From Membranipora membranacea (Eukaryota > Bryozoa > Gymnolaemata > Cheilostomatida > Membraniporidae), in the NCBI GenBank assembly GCA_914767715.1, contig OU612071.1, positions 11,391,493 to 11,455,492 on the forward strand: DNA of 64,000 bases, read 5' to 3'. The position numbers were made by a program, and so were the translations under genes. The notes beneath the pieces were generated by a model, which was not told the origin of the DNA, made no database searches, and saw nothing but the letters and a program-made list of their open reading frames with translations. Below, one piece after another: positions 51,928-64,000 of the stretch; the first letter of the stretch is position 1, and each line of letters starts with the position of its first letter.

Positions 51928-54900
51928 GTCTATTACGAACTCTTATTAGACAGGATGTGCAGTTAAATTTTTAGGCGTAGTACATTTCGGAAAGAAGGTG
52001 ATTAACAAGCATAGGATGTGTAAGTTGTCAGTAACTATGAGTACAAAATACTATTATCATCAGCCATTGTAAACAGGTTTATCGTTAAATTATTAGGCAC
52101 AATTCATTTACACAAGCAATTTTCTAAACTTGATACATCCCAAAATATGTGACTCAAATGATTTAATAGATGAGGGGTCCTGTTTTCTGTCCTGATCCTC
52201 AGATTCTTGAATGCAGAAGAATGAGGGCAGTTAGTGCACACAACTAGTGAATTTTCTCAACTAGCAGCATTGACAATTTATCTGAGTGACACGCATCTGT
52301 GAACACAATCCATCATCTAAGTAGAGCTGCATCCAGACCCTAATACCGATCTGAACATGGGTGATAATGGGAGTGTTATGTCTCCAAAACAGTTACGTGG
52401 TCAAGCACTAACCCAGGGGCAGGCGTATATATTATGGCTATAATTCCTGAGCTGGGTGACTCGGTGCTGCGCACCAGGGGCGTATATTCTAAAAAAATTT
52501 CACTCACTGACTTTTTAGATATGAGCATAATGACCGGGTGCGGCCCGATCCACACGCCGTCGGCGCGGCGTGGAGGGTGTGGGTGTGTCAATACACCGGG
52601 CTTTTGATTGGCTTGTCCAGCTCAAGGTCAAAAGTCAAACTCTGTATGTACCGTAATTCCTCACTTATAAGACATCCCCCCTTGGGAAAAGTAAAAATTC
52701 TCCAGTTATAAAGCACCCATTTGAAAAAACAGCCATTGTTGGGATTCGAACACACAACATTCCTAATAAACAGCAATTACCAGGCAGAGCTCTACACACT
52801 GAGCTATTCAACCTGGCTTACACAATGTAATCAAGGATTTTGATTTACGGATACCCGTGGTCCGTGATTGCTAATATACGCCACTGCTGAGCACATTACA
52901 GCCCAGTTATGCACTTATGTTTGGGCCAAGACCAAAATGGGTTGGTGAGTTTGGGTTTACGCTTTTTGTTTTGGGTTGCGTGCTATGTCGAAGTGTTTCT
53001 GAGCCAAGGTTATTCCATCCAATGACTAAAGGCGGCATCACTAATTCCACTTGGAAATCATTTTACAAACACATATGGGCATGATATTGCTTGTCCGTAC
53101 TGAGTTAATAATGCCAACAACATGTTGCTATAGGCAGATTGGTTTTTGAATAATAACATTAGGTCAGCAACACTGCAAAGTGCAGCTGATGATTGATGCA
53201 TTTGTGTCAAAATCGTGCAAGGAACAAAGTGATCTCTTAGATGACTGGCACACACTGTAAGCTATTTTCTCAAATACTAAAAATCTTTGCAAAGCTGATA
53301 AAGATTGCAGCAAGGATAAAATATAATCTGTTGGGTTAAACGTTAAATCTTCATCCATGGATACCCATTCAGTTTATAAGAGGATTTTCGTGAACTTCCT
53401 TGGTTTATGTGACTGTGTTTACCCCACAAACCAACTATTATGGGTAATAATTATGTGCTTATTCTGGTACCTGTGGGACGAAAATCCTCTGACCCCGCAG
53501 GGTTTAAGAGAAACACATATCCAAATTGGTCGTTTTTGTGGGTTGGAGTTGTCTTCTTAAAATATAATTTTAAATTATGAAGTTATTAGACATAGGGTTA
53601 GGAGCAATCCAAGTAGGTTCTAGGGCTGCCTAAACAACTTTATAAGTGTGGGGTTTTTTTCTGCCCCCACAAAACATTTGGTCCACTTAGTTGGGGAAAT
53701 ATATACCATACCGTCCAATAAAAGCGTGCTTATAAATCTATATATATATATATATATATATTATTAGAAAAGAACTACACTGGAAATAATTAGGAAGTGG
53801 ATACCACGATGAACAGAAAAGTATCATAGGCCTATCTGGTCATCTGGCTTTGAGATTTATCTGACACCTGCCATGATATTTGGTGCATGTATTGACTCAT
53901 CATGGCAACCAGGGACTTAGAGAGTACCCCCAGCCTATCAGAGGTTGAATTTACATCCCCTTACTTTCAGGGGTTGAATACGCCCCTGATGACAACGGCA
54001 TGTCAATGTGCAAATTATTAGACATCACGCTCTACAGGCTCTCATTGCTATCAGTAGATTGTGCAAGTAGATGGGGAGGAGGGATCATCATCTCAATGAC
54101 AACGCGTGGTACGCCATTACATGTTTTTTTTCTGAAAATAGAGGAGTACGTCAGTATGGTGGTTGTATTGTATATTGGCAACAGTCTTTATTTAATTGTA
54201 CCCTAAAATTGACAAACAAAATTATTAGTCAAGTGAAGCATGGATGGTAAAATAGGGAACAATAGTAATCATCTCATTATGAATGTTGTATGAGTAATCT
54301 GTGCTTTAAAATGGTCAGAATGGTTAAAATGTGGCAACAACAAAAACAAACTGTGCAAAATCTATGTGTGGTAAAAATATGCGACAATATTATGAAATCC
54401 CAATTCTGTTTATAAAATGAGTAAGCAGTATTACAAAATGAAATGGTCAAATGTCATTCAAATATTAAACTCACAATTGTTGGTGTATTAACCACCATCG
54501 ACAGAATCAGAACAGGTAATAATGGTATACACTGTTATCATAACTGAGTATAGCAGCGCCCCGACATAATTAGCTCCTAAAATAAATTATTAATCCTAAA
54601 TATATGCACTGACAGGTTAAAAAATACAAGTACATATAACAAAACTGAGAAATAAATTAATCAGTCTCAAACCATGCGAGATAGAACTTTACATCATAAA
54701 GCCGGTCAGCAATGACAATTATATATAAATAAATAATCGGGTAACCTCACAATGCGTTGATTATAAGAACGGAGTTGAGAATAAACAAAATAACGTAGCG
54801 TCACAATCGGTAGAATTGTACATTTGTAGTGAAAGTTACGCAGTCGACAAGTATAAATAACAGAAGAAAACTCACCATAGATATTATATAGATTGTCTTG

Positions 54901-55308
54901 AAGCTATTTATAGTGATGATAATACTGTGTATATCGTAAGATTAGTCCAGAATAAAGTACATAAAATGATACTTGAGTCTGGATAATAAGATGTTGGCTG
55001 AACAGGCATGAGCCCTAGATGTTGACGGTTCGAAGGCTACTACTACACTGAAGTATAGTGTTCTTATTTGATTCGTTGATGCATAGATAAATGAGAGTCA
55101 TGAGTGGACAACCACAAATTGTAATACTGGCACAAGGAGGCCTTTGAATTAATTCATTATCTTTAATTCTAAATTCAGAATAGGGATGTTTCAATAAGAA
55201 AATAGATATTTGTAGATTTTAGTTCCCATATTTTCCTGTAGTCTCGGCTATTTTAAGTATTTACTTTGATATTTTCATCGATGATTCCACAAGACCATTA
55301 AATTGAGG
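51928..55308. other. Intergenic upstream of the recombinase-like gene
   Basis: No supported gene is visible. It contains a minus-strand tRNA-like SINE head (52735-52815: A box TAGCTCAGTGTGTAGAGC, B box TGTTCGAATCCC), a GC-rich patch at 52530-52580 and a TA tract at 53740-53762. On the minus strand 53358-53160 has two open pieces joined by a possible splice (MDEDLTFNPTDYILSLLQSL; CASHLRDHFVPCTILTQMHQ). No domain is recognised and I do not call it. Confidence 0.35.
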
Positions 55309-55575
55309 TCACAAAGATGTGTGCCCTACTGCGTTTGATCGCCAAATTCTCACACAATTTTCTAAAAGTCCTCTGAGATCCTTGGATGTCATATCACTCG
55401 CCACATCACAAAGCATGGCAAGCGGCGAAATTGTAGTGCCTTTATGGCGAGCTAACAAGAGGAGCCTTGACACCTTGTGGGTGATGACTCTACAGTGCTT
55501 AAAATCCCAAGGTGAGTCATCTTTAGTTTCGTCAATGTCAAAAAGAGAATTCCTCTGAGCTCCTGAATTTGCCAT
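55309..55575 (-). CDS. Small uninterrupted ORF of unknown function (88 codons)
   Basis: ATG at 55575 in a fair context (gccATGGC) opens 88 codons ending in TGA/TAA-rich DNA. It begins MANSGAQRNSLFDIDETKDD and is mixed polar and charged, with no membrane segment or known motif. Middle residues (ARHKGTTISPLAMLCDVASD) suggest helices. The plus strand is also open across most of it, which lowers confidence. It could be an exon of a larger gene or chance. Confidence 0.28.
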   Translation of the reverse strand: MANSGAQRNSLFDIDETKDDSPWDFKHCRVITHKVSRLLLLARHKGTTISPLAMLCDVASDMTSKDLRGLLENCVRIWRSNAVGHTSL

Positions 55576-56017
55576 GGCCTGTTTTGACCAACCCTACAGC
55601 TTATGACACCAATGTGAATCAGTAATCCATGCCAAATTATATTGTTAGATTGAATTGGCTCAACTTGTCTTGTGTAATCTTGAGCTATATAACTGCTTCA
55701 AACGGTATGAGTCAGATTTTAAAGAAGCAAATATGTGATTGCTAAAGAGAGATGACATCACCCTCCATTGTAGTAAGATAAAGGTAACTCAATTTTGGAC
55801 ATAATAGATAAAACACTGGCAAAATCTGAAGACTAAAGTGTTTTACCAAAATTTCAACTACTTTTGATCATGTATTTCAACATGATCTATGACTTTGATT
55901 TTATCTAAACTCCTATTTGTTAAAGTTTGTATTTAGTGTCATTGGTCTTGATATCATTGTCAAACCCTAAATTCATTTTTGAACCCAGCGCTCACATCAT
56001 AACTTCCCAAAGGTCTA

Positions 56018-56555
56018 GGTTTGAGAAGGCTCACAATGGATCCATACAAGGTTTGGTATGATTAGAAGGCTCACAATGGATCGATCCAAGGTTTGGTGTA
56101 CTGATGAAAGTTGGCTCACAATGGATCGATCCAAGGTTTGGTATGATGAGAAGGCTCACAATGAATCGATCCGAGGTTTGGTATGATGAGAAGGCTCACA
56201 ATGGATCGATCCAAGGTTTGGTATGATGAGAACGCTCACAAGGGATCGATCCGAGGTTTGGCATGATGAGAAGGCTAACAATGGATCGATCCAAGGTTTG
56301 GTATGCTGATGAAGGCTTACAATGGATCGATCCAAGGTTTGGTATGATGAGAAGGCTCACAATGGAGCGATCCAAGGTTTGGTATGATGAGAAGGCTCAC
56401 AATGGATCGATCCAAGGTTTGGTATGATGAGATGGCTCACAATGGATCGATCCAAGGTTTTGTATGATGAGAAGGCTCACAATGGATCGATCCAAGGTTT
56501 GGTATGATGAGAAGGCTTACAATGGAGCGATCCGAGGTTTGGTATGCTGATGTAA
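56018..56555 (+). repeat. 40-bp minisatellite, about 13 copies
   Basis: The unit is GAAGGCTCACAATGGATCGA then TCCAAGGTTTGGTATGATGA, with sporadic variants (ATCCGAGG, GAGCGATCC, and CTGATGAAAGTTGG-type longer joints at 56100, 56305 and 56545). It is intergenic, with no coding frame maintained. It is probably a locally expanded satellite. Confidence 0.85.
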
Positions 56556-56933
56556 GTTGGCTTATTTTGAATGTTTTGCCTCATCTGAATAATAAATGAA
56601 TAAATCCTTTTATTTCCTCTTGGATGCGTACCAGCAGTATTCGAGTGAGATATCATATCACAATCCTTGCATCATTTTTCCAGATAGAAGATTAACCACA
56701 TTGTTACCATTATATTTGAGTACTGGATGGAGAAACTGAAAAATGTATGTAAAGCAGCTTAGTTGATGGTACTTGCAAAACCATGAATCTAGTACCTTTC
56801 TATTGCACTGAAGTTTGAATCGAAAATACTAGCTCAAGCAGCTATCAAAGCATATTCGGTTATGGTCATCATTGTTATTATGCATCTTGTTTGTAGAAAA
56901 CAATCAGGCATTTGGTAACTAAGATTTGCAGTG

Positions 56934-57335
56934 ACTTACACCTAGCTGACGCCTATATCTTGCCAATCTATATTATTATCCAACTTCTTCAATATATTGA
57001 TTAGTGACTCAGTGGTATTGCATATGCTGCTGAGTCCATCTGACTCATAATAATAATATGATGATATTGATCTGGAACATTCGTAGTTACTTATACCTAG
57101 CTGACGCCTATATCTTGCCAATCTATATTATTATCCAACTTCTTCAATATATTAATTAGTGACTCAGTGGTATTGCATATGCTGCTGAGTCCATCTGACT
57201 CATAATAATAATATGATGATATTGATCTGGAACATTCGTAGTTACTTATACCTAGCTGATGCCTATATCTTGGCATTCTGCATAATATCAAACTCCTTCA
57301 ATATATTAATTAGTGACTCAGTGGTATTACGTGAT
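56934..57335 (-). repeat. 155-bp tandem repeat, two full copies and a third partial
   Basis: Units start at 56934, 57089 and 57244 (ACTTATACCTAGCTGACGCC, then TATATCTTGCC). On the minus strand each full unit contains an open stretch, SSICNTTESLINILKKLDN then NIDWQDIG, ending at TAG next to a donor-like GTATAAG. The third copy is diverged (AGGAGTTTGATATTATGCAG). It may be duplicated, decayed exon sequence. Confidence 0.7.
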
Positions 57336-57867
57336 CTGAAACACCTGTTAGCATGGCATCATCATAATTCAAAAGCTGAGTGCCTTCTCTTGTAGGAAAT
57401 GTCTTCAATATAAGTTTGTACTCTTGTTCTAACAATCATAACAATTGTTCGAAAACCTGTAAAATCCTTTTACTGGTGAAATCGATAACATTGATCTTAC
57501 AAGGCTACATTTCAAGTGCATCTTTATTGTGGCGATTGCGATTTAAGGAAAAACAACATCTTCATTACGAAAACAACATTTCAAATTTGTTAAGGAAATT
57601 TAAAAAAGGCAACATCATGAACATAGGTATATATATTTATGAAATTAGCCAAAATAGGCAGTATTATTGAACCATGTTAGGTGGCTTCAAAGATCATGAG
57701 TGCTATGTAGGCGAAAACGGCAACAGAACATTCTTGGAACTTGCTTGATGTGAACAATTTGTGATAAGTATTTTACTTTAGACATAATTGAAAGTAATTA
57801 CATATATTGCGATGTCTGTAAGTTTGGGTTATTGAGTTAAGCCTTCAGGAAAATGACAAGAAAGTAT

Positions 57868-59846
57868 TTAATAGTGATCAGATAAATAGAACTGACAAGA
57901 AGTTAAAGCAGCAGTGAACGTAAAGATTGAGAAGGTCTCACTTCTGGATATGCCGATGCTCATCAGATGACCAGCTTCATCAAAGGCTCCAAGTACAGGA
58001 AAAACTGCATCTAGAAAAATGATAGGGTTTACAGTCACAGTTAACAATGAACAGACATGTTTGCATACCATCCTCATAACTCAGTTACTAGTTTTGGGTT
58101 CTGATTTACACAACACACACAAGTTTTAGTTGACATTTAGTTTTCGATAAACAAGTTTGAGGTTCAAATATTTGTTGTGCTCCGGTCGTGGTGATATCCA
58201 GGGTCTCTTAGTTTTACTCTTTAGTACAGGAAGATTGTGTCATGAGCACTCACCAGTTCTTGGGGAATCTGGAACCAAAGAAGATAGAATAATGTGACAA
58301 ATCAGGTAAAAAAACATTCAAGAATGATGATATTTGCTACAAGGTTCCGGTTCAAGGTAGTTCGATGCGAGCATTTATTCACAATAAACCAACATAGTAA
58401 GCGAAAGAACAGAATTGTTATCAAGCAAAATCCAAATATTTCACCTACATCTTTTAGCATCAATAATACTAGGGCTGGAACGGGTGTACCTGCATTCTTA
58501 GGCCTAGTCAATATTTCAATTGTACTACCAATTACAAGTATCTTGTTTCTTATATCTATACCCTGAATCATAGGCGGTAACAGCGATCTCAACCACTGCG
58601 CCACCAAAACAATATGATTGAAATCGAAATATCGACTACATGATCATAAGAAAGAGCTATTATTATAGTCATACATTTGCTTTGATACTCAAACAGCTCA
58701 CAACACTATATTATAAGCTTTCTTCAGACATCCTCAAGTCAATGACAACTCTGCAGAATTTGATAAAACTTGGGCTGAACATAATTCTATACAATAAGAT
58801 TAGAAATAACAAACTGAGTCAAATCATATCAGTGAGATCCTTGAGATCCAATATGGGCGCCTACAACAGCAGTCCGATGCTGATTAACGTGATTTACTGG
58901 CTGTCAGTTTTTATCATTAAGGGATATTACAGGAAAGGTGCAGAGTTCAAGCACATCATACATTCATATTATTAACCAGTTGTATGACTTTGTAATTAAC
59001 CGCAAATATAACAATTATGGTATGACATCTTCTAGTTGGTTTTTATATTGACTGGTCAATATCTTTTTTTTAACTTTTAGGCTTTGATTTTGCAGTCATG
59101 ACTGGAACTAAGTATGGCGCTTATCTTAAACTAGGACACTTTGTGAATTTGGCAAAAACCAGGTTCAGTGGCACTGTTTCATGCGTAACCGGACTCGACT
59201 CAGTCCTGAAGCCCGAAACCTGAAAACCTAACCCGATCCTGATTTTTTGAAGCCTTTCTGGCCCTAATCAATATACCATATTATATAATATGATAACTAA
59301 AATACCCTAAAATACTTAACTACTTTTTTCTTGTGGTCCTGAAATCTGAGACCTGTCTCAGAAACACTGCATGTCCCACTGCAAATTATATGAGGGGAAG
59401 CCAGTGATCTTCTTTGAATCAGTTGAACAAGAATACAATTAACAATAATGAATAATGTCAACCATTAAAATATATTATTATGGTTTCCTTGGCTAACAAA
59501 AACTACAAGTCTCAATGTTCTGCGTTTTCTCAATGACCAGTGCTCCGACTATAATTTACAGAATGACAGATGACGATTTATGGCTAAAGACACGTCTAGC
59601 CTGACATCATTAGAGTTTTTACAACACAAATGATGAAAAGGTCAACAGCAACGGCTGATTACTCATCTTCTGGAAGTCCTAGAAGGCACATCTATAAGCA
59701 CTAAGGTAATTTGAACTTACGTGTTGAACATGTTGAGCCAGTCCAGTCATCATGACATAGACATTCAAAGCCATTTCCTTCCAATGCGTCAGAGCAAATT
59801 CCATTAGGGCCACAAGGCGAGGTGGCGCAGCCATCGTCACCGACTC
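57868..59846 (-). CDS. 3' end of an EGF-domain protein gene, three exons found, 5' end missing
   Basis: The exons are 59721-59846, 58254-58268 (15 bases) and 57868-58010, phases 2/1, 2/1 and 2/stop, all matching. The first encodes one EGF-like domain: DGCATSPCGPNGICSD, then FECLCHDDWTGSTC, with six Cys in the standard order. The 15-base exon adds HSPRTG. The last encodes a hydrophobic C-terminus (AVFPVLGAFDEAGHLMSIGI, FSIFTFTAAL). EGF domains act outside the cell in adhesion or receptor binding. A mirrored AATAAA at 57523-57528 could end the transcript. Upstream exons in 59.9-61.3 kb were not found, so the start and the rest of the protein are unknown. Confidence 0.6.
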
Positions 59847-59899
59847 CTGCGGTTAAAAGAGAATGGAAAAATTCAATTTCTATGACACGCTCATTATGT

Positions 59900-61350
59900 T
59901 ATAATGATCACATACATATAGTGGATATACAACAAATATAACTATTTTGGGCTTCAGAACCAATATTTCAACCGTAGTTTGATATAAATGTTTTACAATT
60001 GAATGGTGACAATATTTTCGTAATTAACGTCTCATAGACTGAGTTCAGCTTCTTCTAGTGATTGTTTGATTGTCATATAAACGACATGGAAGCACTGTTG
60101 GCAATGGTTAATACTATTTTTTAGCTGCGAAAGTAGGTGAGACTTTGAGAGTCGTTTACAAACTTTGTGAGTTGTATGAATACATTAGCCACAGACCTTG
60201 ATTGGTCAAAATTTGTCACAATTGAGGTTGATATTATGACAACCAGCCGGGGTTTTAACACTTGTGGTATCATTCACTGTGATTGGGTCTGTGATACATA
60301 GGCAGCTGATGACTAAAGAAGGTTGTGATTCCCACCGATAGAAAATTGTGTGCTGTCGAATTAGCTATAAATATATCATCCTTTTATTGAACATGATATA
60401 CAAATGAGCCCTGAGATATTGCTCTCGATGCATTTTGTTCATACAGCCTGATGAAGCATAACTGAAATACTGCTAAAGTCAGGAGTTAAGGTGTTGAAGA
60501 AAGCAAAAACAACCACTGTTCATATCAAAGCTTTGCAATAGCACTGAGCAAAAAAACTAAATTTACTCGCACAAGGGCATTATTGAATAATGTGAGGTTT
60601 TTCCAAGTGCAAAAACCCAGGGTCTAGAAGGGTCTAGAGTATGCTATCTCCCCTGTCACGGAGTAACACTTTAATATCTTTGACAACGCTGCCTTTCAAC
60701 AACACTGTTTTTGATCATTTATAGTGTACGCAGAGTAGCTGGGATAGGCAAGCCAGGGCTAGCTGTACTGTTTAATGTTAAGTGGATCATCACTAGGGGT
60801 GGAACGGGTCGGAAATTTTGACACCGGGTCGGGTATGGCACTTGAGGAAAATACCGATACCGGGTCGGCACCGGGTCGGGTTTGCGTGATGACGGGGTAC
60901 AACTAAAGAGGTAGGCCCTATACGAAATTGAGATCATCTAAGTGACACCTCACTAGGTTTATGGTTTGTCACCATGCCAGCATTTGATGGATATTGCAAA
61001 TATGCTTGTAAATTTTATTCGTTACTTATTTTCTTTACATACCGGTGGGTGATTTTGATGATCGCAACTTGCAAGCATAGTCTAAAAACATTCGCTGGTC
61101 TTAATCCTGACCATCAGTATAAGGAATGGTAAAAAAAACATGATAACAATAAAATGTAACAAACAATGTCATCAATCTTTGTGCACTGATGACCAGACGC
61201 CACTTTTTATAAGTGATACACACAGATAACCTTGGTAAAATAGGTCAAAATCAGGGTAGAAAACCCCTCGCATAGCAGTCCCTCTTGTATTCAATAGTCA
61301 CTTTAATTATAATTCTCCATGAATACCCTTCAACACTAGCAGCATTAGTG
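59900..61350. other. Gap between the EGF gene and the hAT element
   Basis: No supported exon is visible. At 60800-60895 there are short repeated phrases (ACCGGGTCGG, accgataccgg) that make a Pro/Arg-rich open frame on the minus strand; a looser relative lies near 59185-59250. These look like low-complexity repeat, not protein. Confidence 0.35.
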
Positions 61351-61355
61351 ATTGT

Positions 61356-64000
61356 TTACTGCAGTTGGCAGAGATTTTTGTTTAAAAAAATAATTTTGTT
61401 CACTAAGCTTGAATCTATTCTGCTTTTCTGGGCGGATACTACTAATCCAGCAGTGGAAAACACCCGCTCTGCAGCAACAGATGTACTCTGGATAGCCAGG
61501 TAGCATCTGGCTTGCTTAGCAATGTGAGGGAATGACATGTGATTAGCTCAGTACCATGACAATGGACAATCTTTCATCAATGCAGAGTCTGCAGCTATGT
61601 AGTTTTTTACTTCCTGAGATAGTACTTTCTTCCTTGAACTACCAGATCGAGGTTCACTCACGGTACCATACATAGATCCTAGAAGGTTGGTGAGGCGGTC
61701 TTTTGCCTGAGCTTCACCGACCTCTTCACTGTTATTACTACCAGTCTCAGTGTGTGCTAAGTCATGTGTACCTGAGCCGTCTTGGAATGTTTCATAATTA
61801 ACGAGTGTATCTAACAGTTTGTCATGGATTATTTCACGTTCTTCAGCAGATATGTAGGGAAGGCTCTTAGTTCTGGGATCGAGGAAGCTAATCATATCCA
61901 GAAGCTCGGTCTTGTCTGTGTATCTAAAAAAACATTGTAAAACACCACATTTACATCAATTCACATTTATTTTGTATGCTTTGGTCAAGAGGTGCCTTGA
62001 CTGACAAGGTAAGTGTCTAAGTGAGCATTAAACATTCCTGTAGAAATGCTATAAAATACAGTAATCGGTGAAGAAGCGAAGTTAGAACAGGAGTAGAAGT
62101 AGTAGATTAGAACAGTAGCAGTAGCTAACAGCACACTATTTTACCTCGTTTCTAGGTCATTTCTGATAGTCTCCCCCATCTCACAAATGCTCGCAAGGAC
62201 ATCATCCCCAGTAGTTCGTTGTCGACAACTGCTCATAAGCTGTGCCATGAGAGGACGAATCAGGGATATAGAGCTGGATGTTTCAGTACTCATTATTGCT
62301 GTGGCATCTTTGAAAGGTTCCAGTATTTCAGCGACAGCTTCAATACAGTCAAGGTCCATAGATCTCCAGTCTTGAAGGAGCTTATTATTCTATACAAAAT
62401 TACAAATATATGAGTAGAGTAGTTAATGTCTATAATATTCCCATGATGCATCAGCTTTGGGTTTACCACATGCACTCATTGGATAAAACATGTTATAGTA
62501 TTAAGAATGGTCTGTTGCATCTCTCTTAACAGAGAGTGAACAGACAGCACGCGTACTGTAATACTGAAATATTGTTGAGCGTTCTGCAATGTACATAATG
62601 GAGGGATCGCGAAGAAACGAACTCTTGTAAATAAAATGAAAAGTCCACATTTGGTGATGTGTTGATGTACCAGTTTACCTTCAGTTGACTGAGTGTCGAG
62701 TACAGTTCGTCATTGAGAAACTGGAATCGCTTTATCATGTCAAACGTGCTATTCCATCGTGTCACCACATCTAATATAGGCATCAGGAGTGGCTTCTTAT
62801 TCTGTTTCTGCTTTTTCTGAAAGAAAATAATGAATAGAATCAAAAGACCATAAATATCCTAATGTTACTGCTCCACTTCAATGTATCCGACTACTTGAAT
62901 TGTTTAAAAAGAATAGAACAACCTTGTATCATCAATGAATTGGGCATTTTTACCACATTCCCATCATGTAATGTTTCCGGAACTTGAATTACTGTCATAA
63001 CCGCTTGCATTTGCTTACCTGAAGTGCATATTTCCCCTTGATAATCTTTCTGAAGTATTTCACAATCTGTCTGACACGAGCTAGCTGACTTTGGATAGCA
63101 GCTACGGCTAACCCCTTTTGCATTGCGAGGTTGATTGCATGAGCGAAGCACTTGATATGATGATACGGACTTTCTGCTACAGCCTTGCTGATGTTCGAGG
63201 TATTATATGTGGTGATGTAAATATCTAGGTTAGGAGGCATTTGTAGGGACTCTATTCCACTAGATTCACTGCTTGGTTCATCGTCATCGGATGGGGCAGC
63301 GTGTAGCGGGTCCTCATCCTCAAACTCGCCCTCTGAATCACTCTTAATGTCTATGAAATCTTCCTGAGAGACAGTGAACTCTGTAATCTCTACCTTAGTC
63401 AGCCCACCCATGGCTACAGCTTTGCATAAATGCTCTCTCAGGTCGTCTGCAGTATGGTCTGACTTGAACTCAAAGGTACCTACATTGTACGCTTTCATCT
63501 CAAAGCTTGATGTAATGATGTGGAGGTTGTATGTTACATAACTTAAAGCAGTTCTAGCACTCCATGCATCTGTAGAAAAACACCCAGTTCCACCATCAAC
63601 ACAGTGCTCTTTCACAGCAAGTCTGAGCTTCTCTAATATTGCTTTGTAAAGTTCAGGTATTAGTTTTGTCCTGAAGGTTTTCCGGCAGGGGATCACATAC
63701 TTCTTTTCAGAAGTTGACATTAAACGTCTGAAGCCTATGTCCTCAACAATGCTGAGAGGTTGCAGACCAACACATATCATGTAGAGTATAGAGTCAGTCA
63801 AACTCTGAGCTCTAGGTGTAGACCCAGCAAGTGGCTTCTGTTCGTTGAGCCATTGGGAGATGGTAGGCTGAGCTGTGGAAGTGCTGCTGCTTGGAGTGGA
63901 GAAAGACCTTGGTGCAGCTGTAGGGGGATACAGTTCCTTGAATTTGGCATCATGATACCTAGCTATGTGTCTCTTCATGCTGGATGTTGATCCATCCTTA
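61356..64000 (-). pseudogene. hAT-family (ZBED-like) transposase gene, cut at the window edge, one in-frame stop
   Basis: The exons found are 63019-64000 (open to the edge), 62679-62816, 62145-62389 and 61356-61923, all phase-consistent. The edge carries the last part of a BED zinc finger (SMKRHIARYHDAKF). Then come a Ser/Thr-rich linker, the catalytic RNase-H-like region (FSTDAWSARTALSYV; HIKCFAHAINLAMQKG; VTRWNSTFDMIKR), an acidic insert (SDSEGEFEDEDP) and the C-terminal hAT dimerisation motif (ARCYLAIQSTSVAAERVFST then AG). The last exon has TGA at 61548-61550, where a Trp is expected before the dimerisation motif. The frame on both sides is intact, so one base change could account for it. 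Terminal inverted repeats were not found; the right end is outside the window. hAT elements move by cut-and-paste and leave 8-bp duplications. Confidence 0.85.

Noticed and set aside
58560-58610. Minus-strand A-box-like GGTGGCGCAGTGGTTGAGAT
   Set aside because: No B box follows within tRNA distance; it could be a SINE stub but is not supported.
60719-60937. Pro/Arg-rich minus-strand ORF
   Set aside because: It is produced by short ACCGGGTCGG-type repeats, not a conserved protein.
1-64000. CRISPR arrays, operons, rRNA, bacterial promoters
   Set aside because: None seen. The tandem repeats have no unique spacers and the window is clearly animal nuclear DNA.

Overview
This is animal nuclear DNA. 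Coding sequence is broken into short exons with GT..AG introns, non-coding DNA is AT-rich and full of small repeats, and I see no operons or bacterial signals. The LIM-homeobox gene, the BTB and EGF-like genes, the ZBED-type hAT transposon and the Crypton-like tyrosine-recombinase gene point to Metazoa. The divergent but recognisable Lhx3/4 homeodomain and the fairly compact genes suggest a non-bilaterian, most likely a demosponge. That last step is inference.

Layout. 1-2.9 kb: possible 3' end of a gene entering from the left, then repeats. 2.9-3.6 kb: TATA box, 5' leader and a signal-peptide exon whose downstream exons I could not place. 6.6-24.3 kb, plus strand: an 11-exon gene (456 codons, all phases consistent) for a DIPK1/FAM69-type secretory-pathway kinase-like protein. 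Its introns hold several families of small transposons. 27.8-33.1 kb, plus strand: a six-exon Lhx3/4-class LIM-homeodomain gene (366 codons). 39.1-35.1 kb, minus strand: a four-exon, 195-codon BTB protein, convergent with the LIM gene. 51.9-41.2 kb, minus strand: a 16-exon gene (877 codons) for a Tudor-like / zinc-finger / tyrosine-recombinase-like / SANT-like protein. 55.3-55.6 kb: a small ORF of unknown role. 59.8-57.9 kb, minus strand: the 3' end of an EGF-domain gene. 64.0-61.4 kb, minus strand: a multi-exon hAT (ZBED-like) transposase with one in-frame stop, cut by the window edge.

The most unusual pattern is repeated duplication of splice junctions. In the DIPK1-like gene, a 30-bp tandem repeat iterates the 3' splice site of exon 2 eight times, and a 76-bp higher-order repeat iterates the 5' splice site of exon 6 thirteen times. 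Nearly all the extra sites lead to stop codons. The LIM gene has one duplicated intron/3' splice site of the same kind, and the recombinase gene has two tandem exon duplications. All gene models were assembled by hand from splice signals and reading phase; no similarity search was run.
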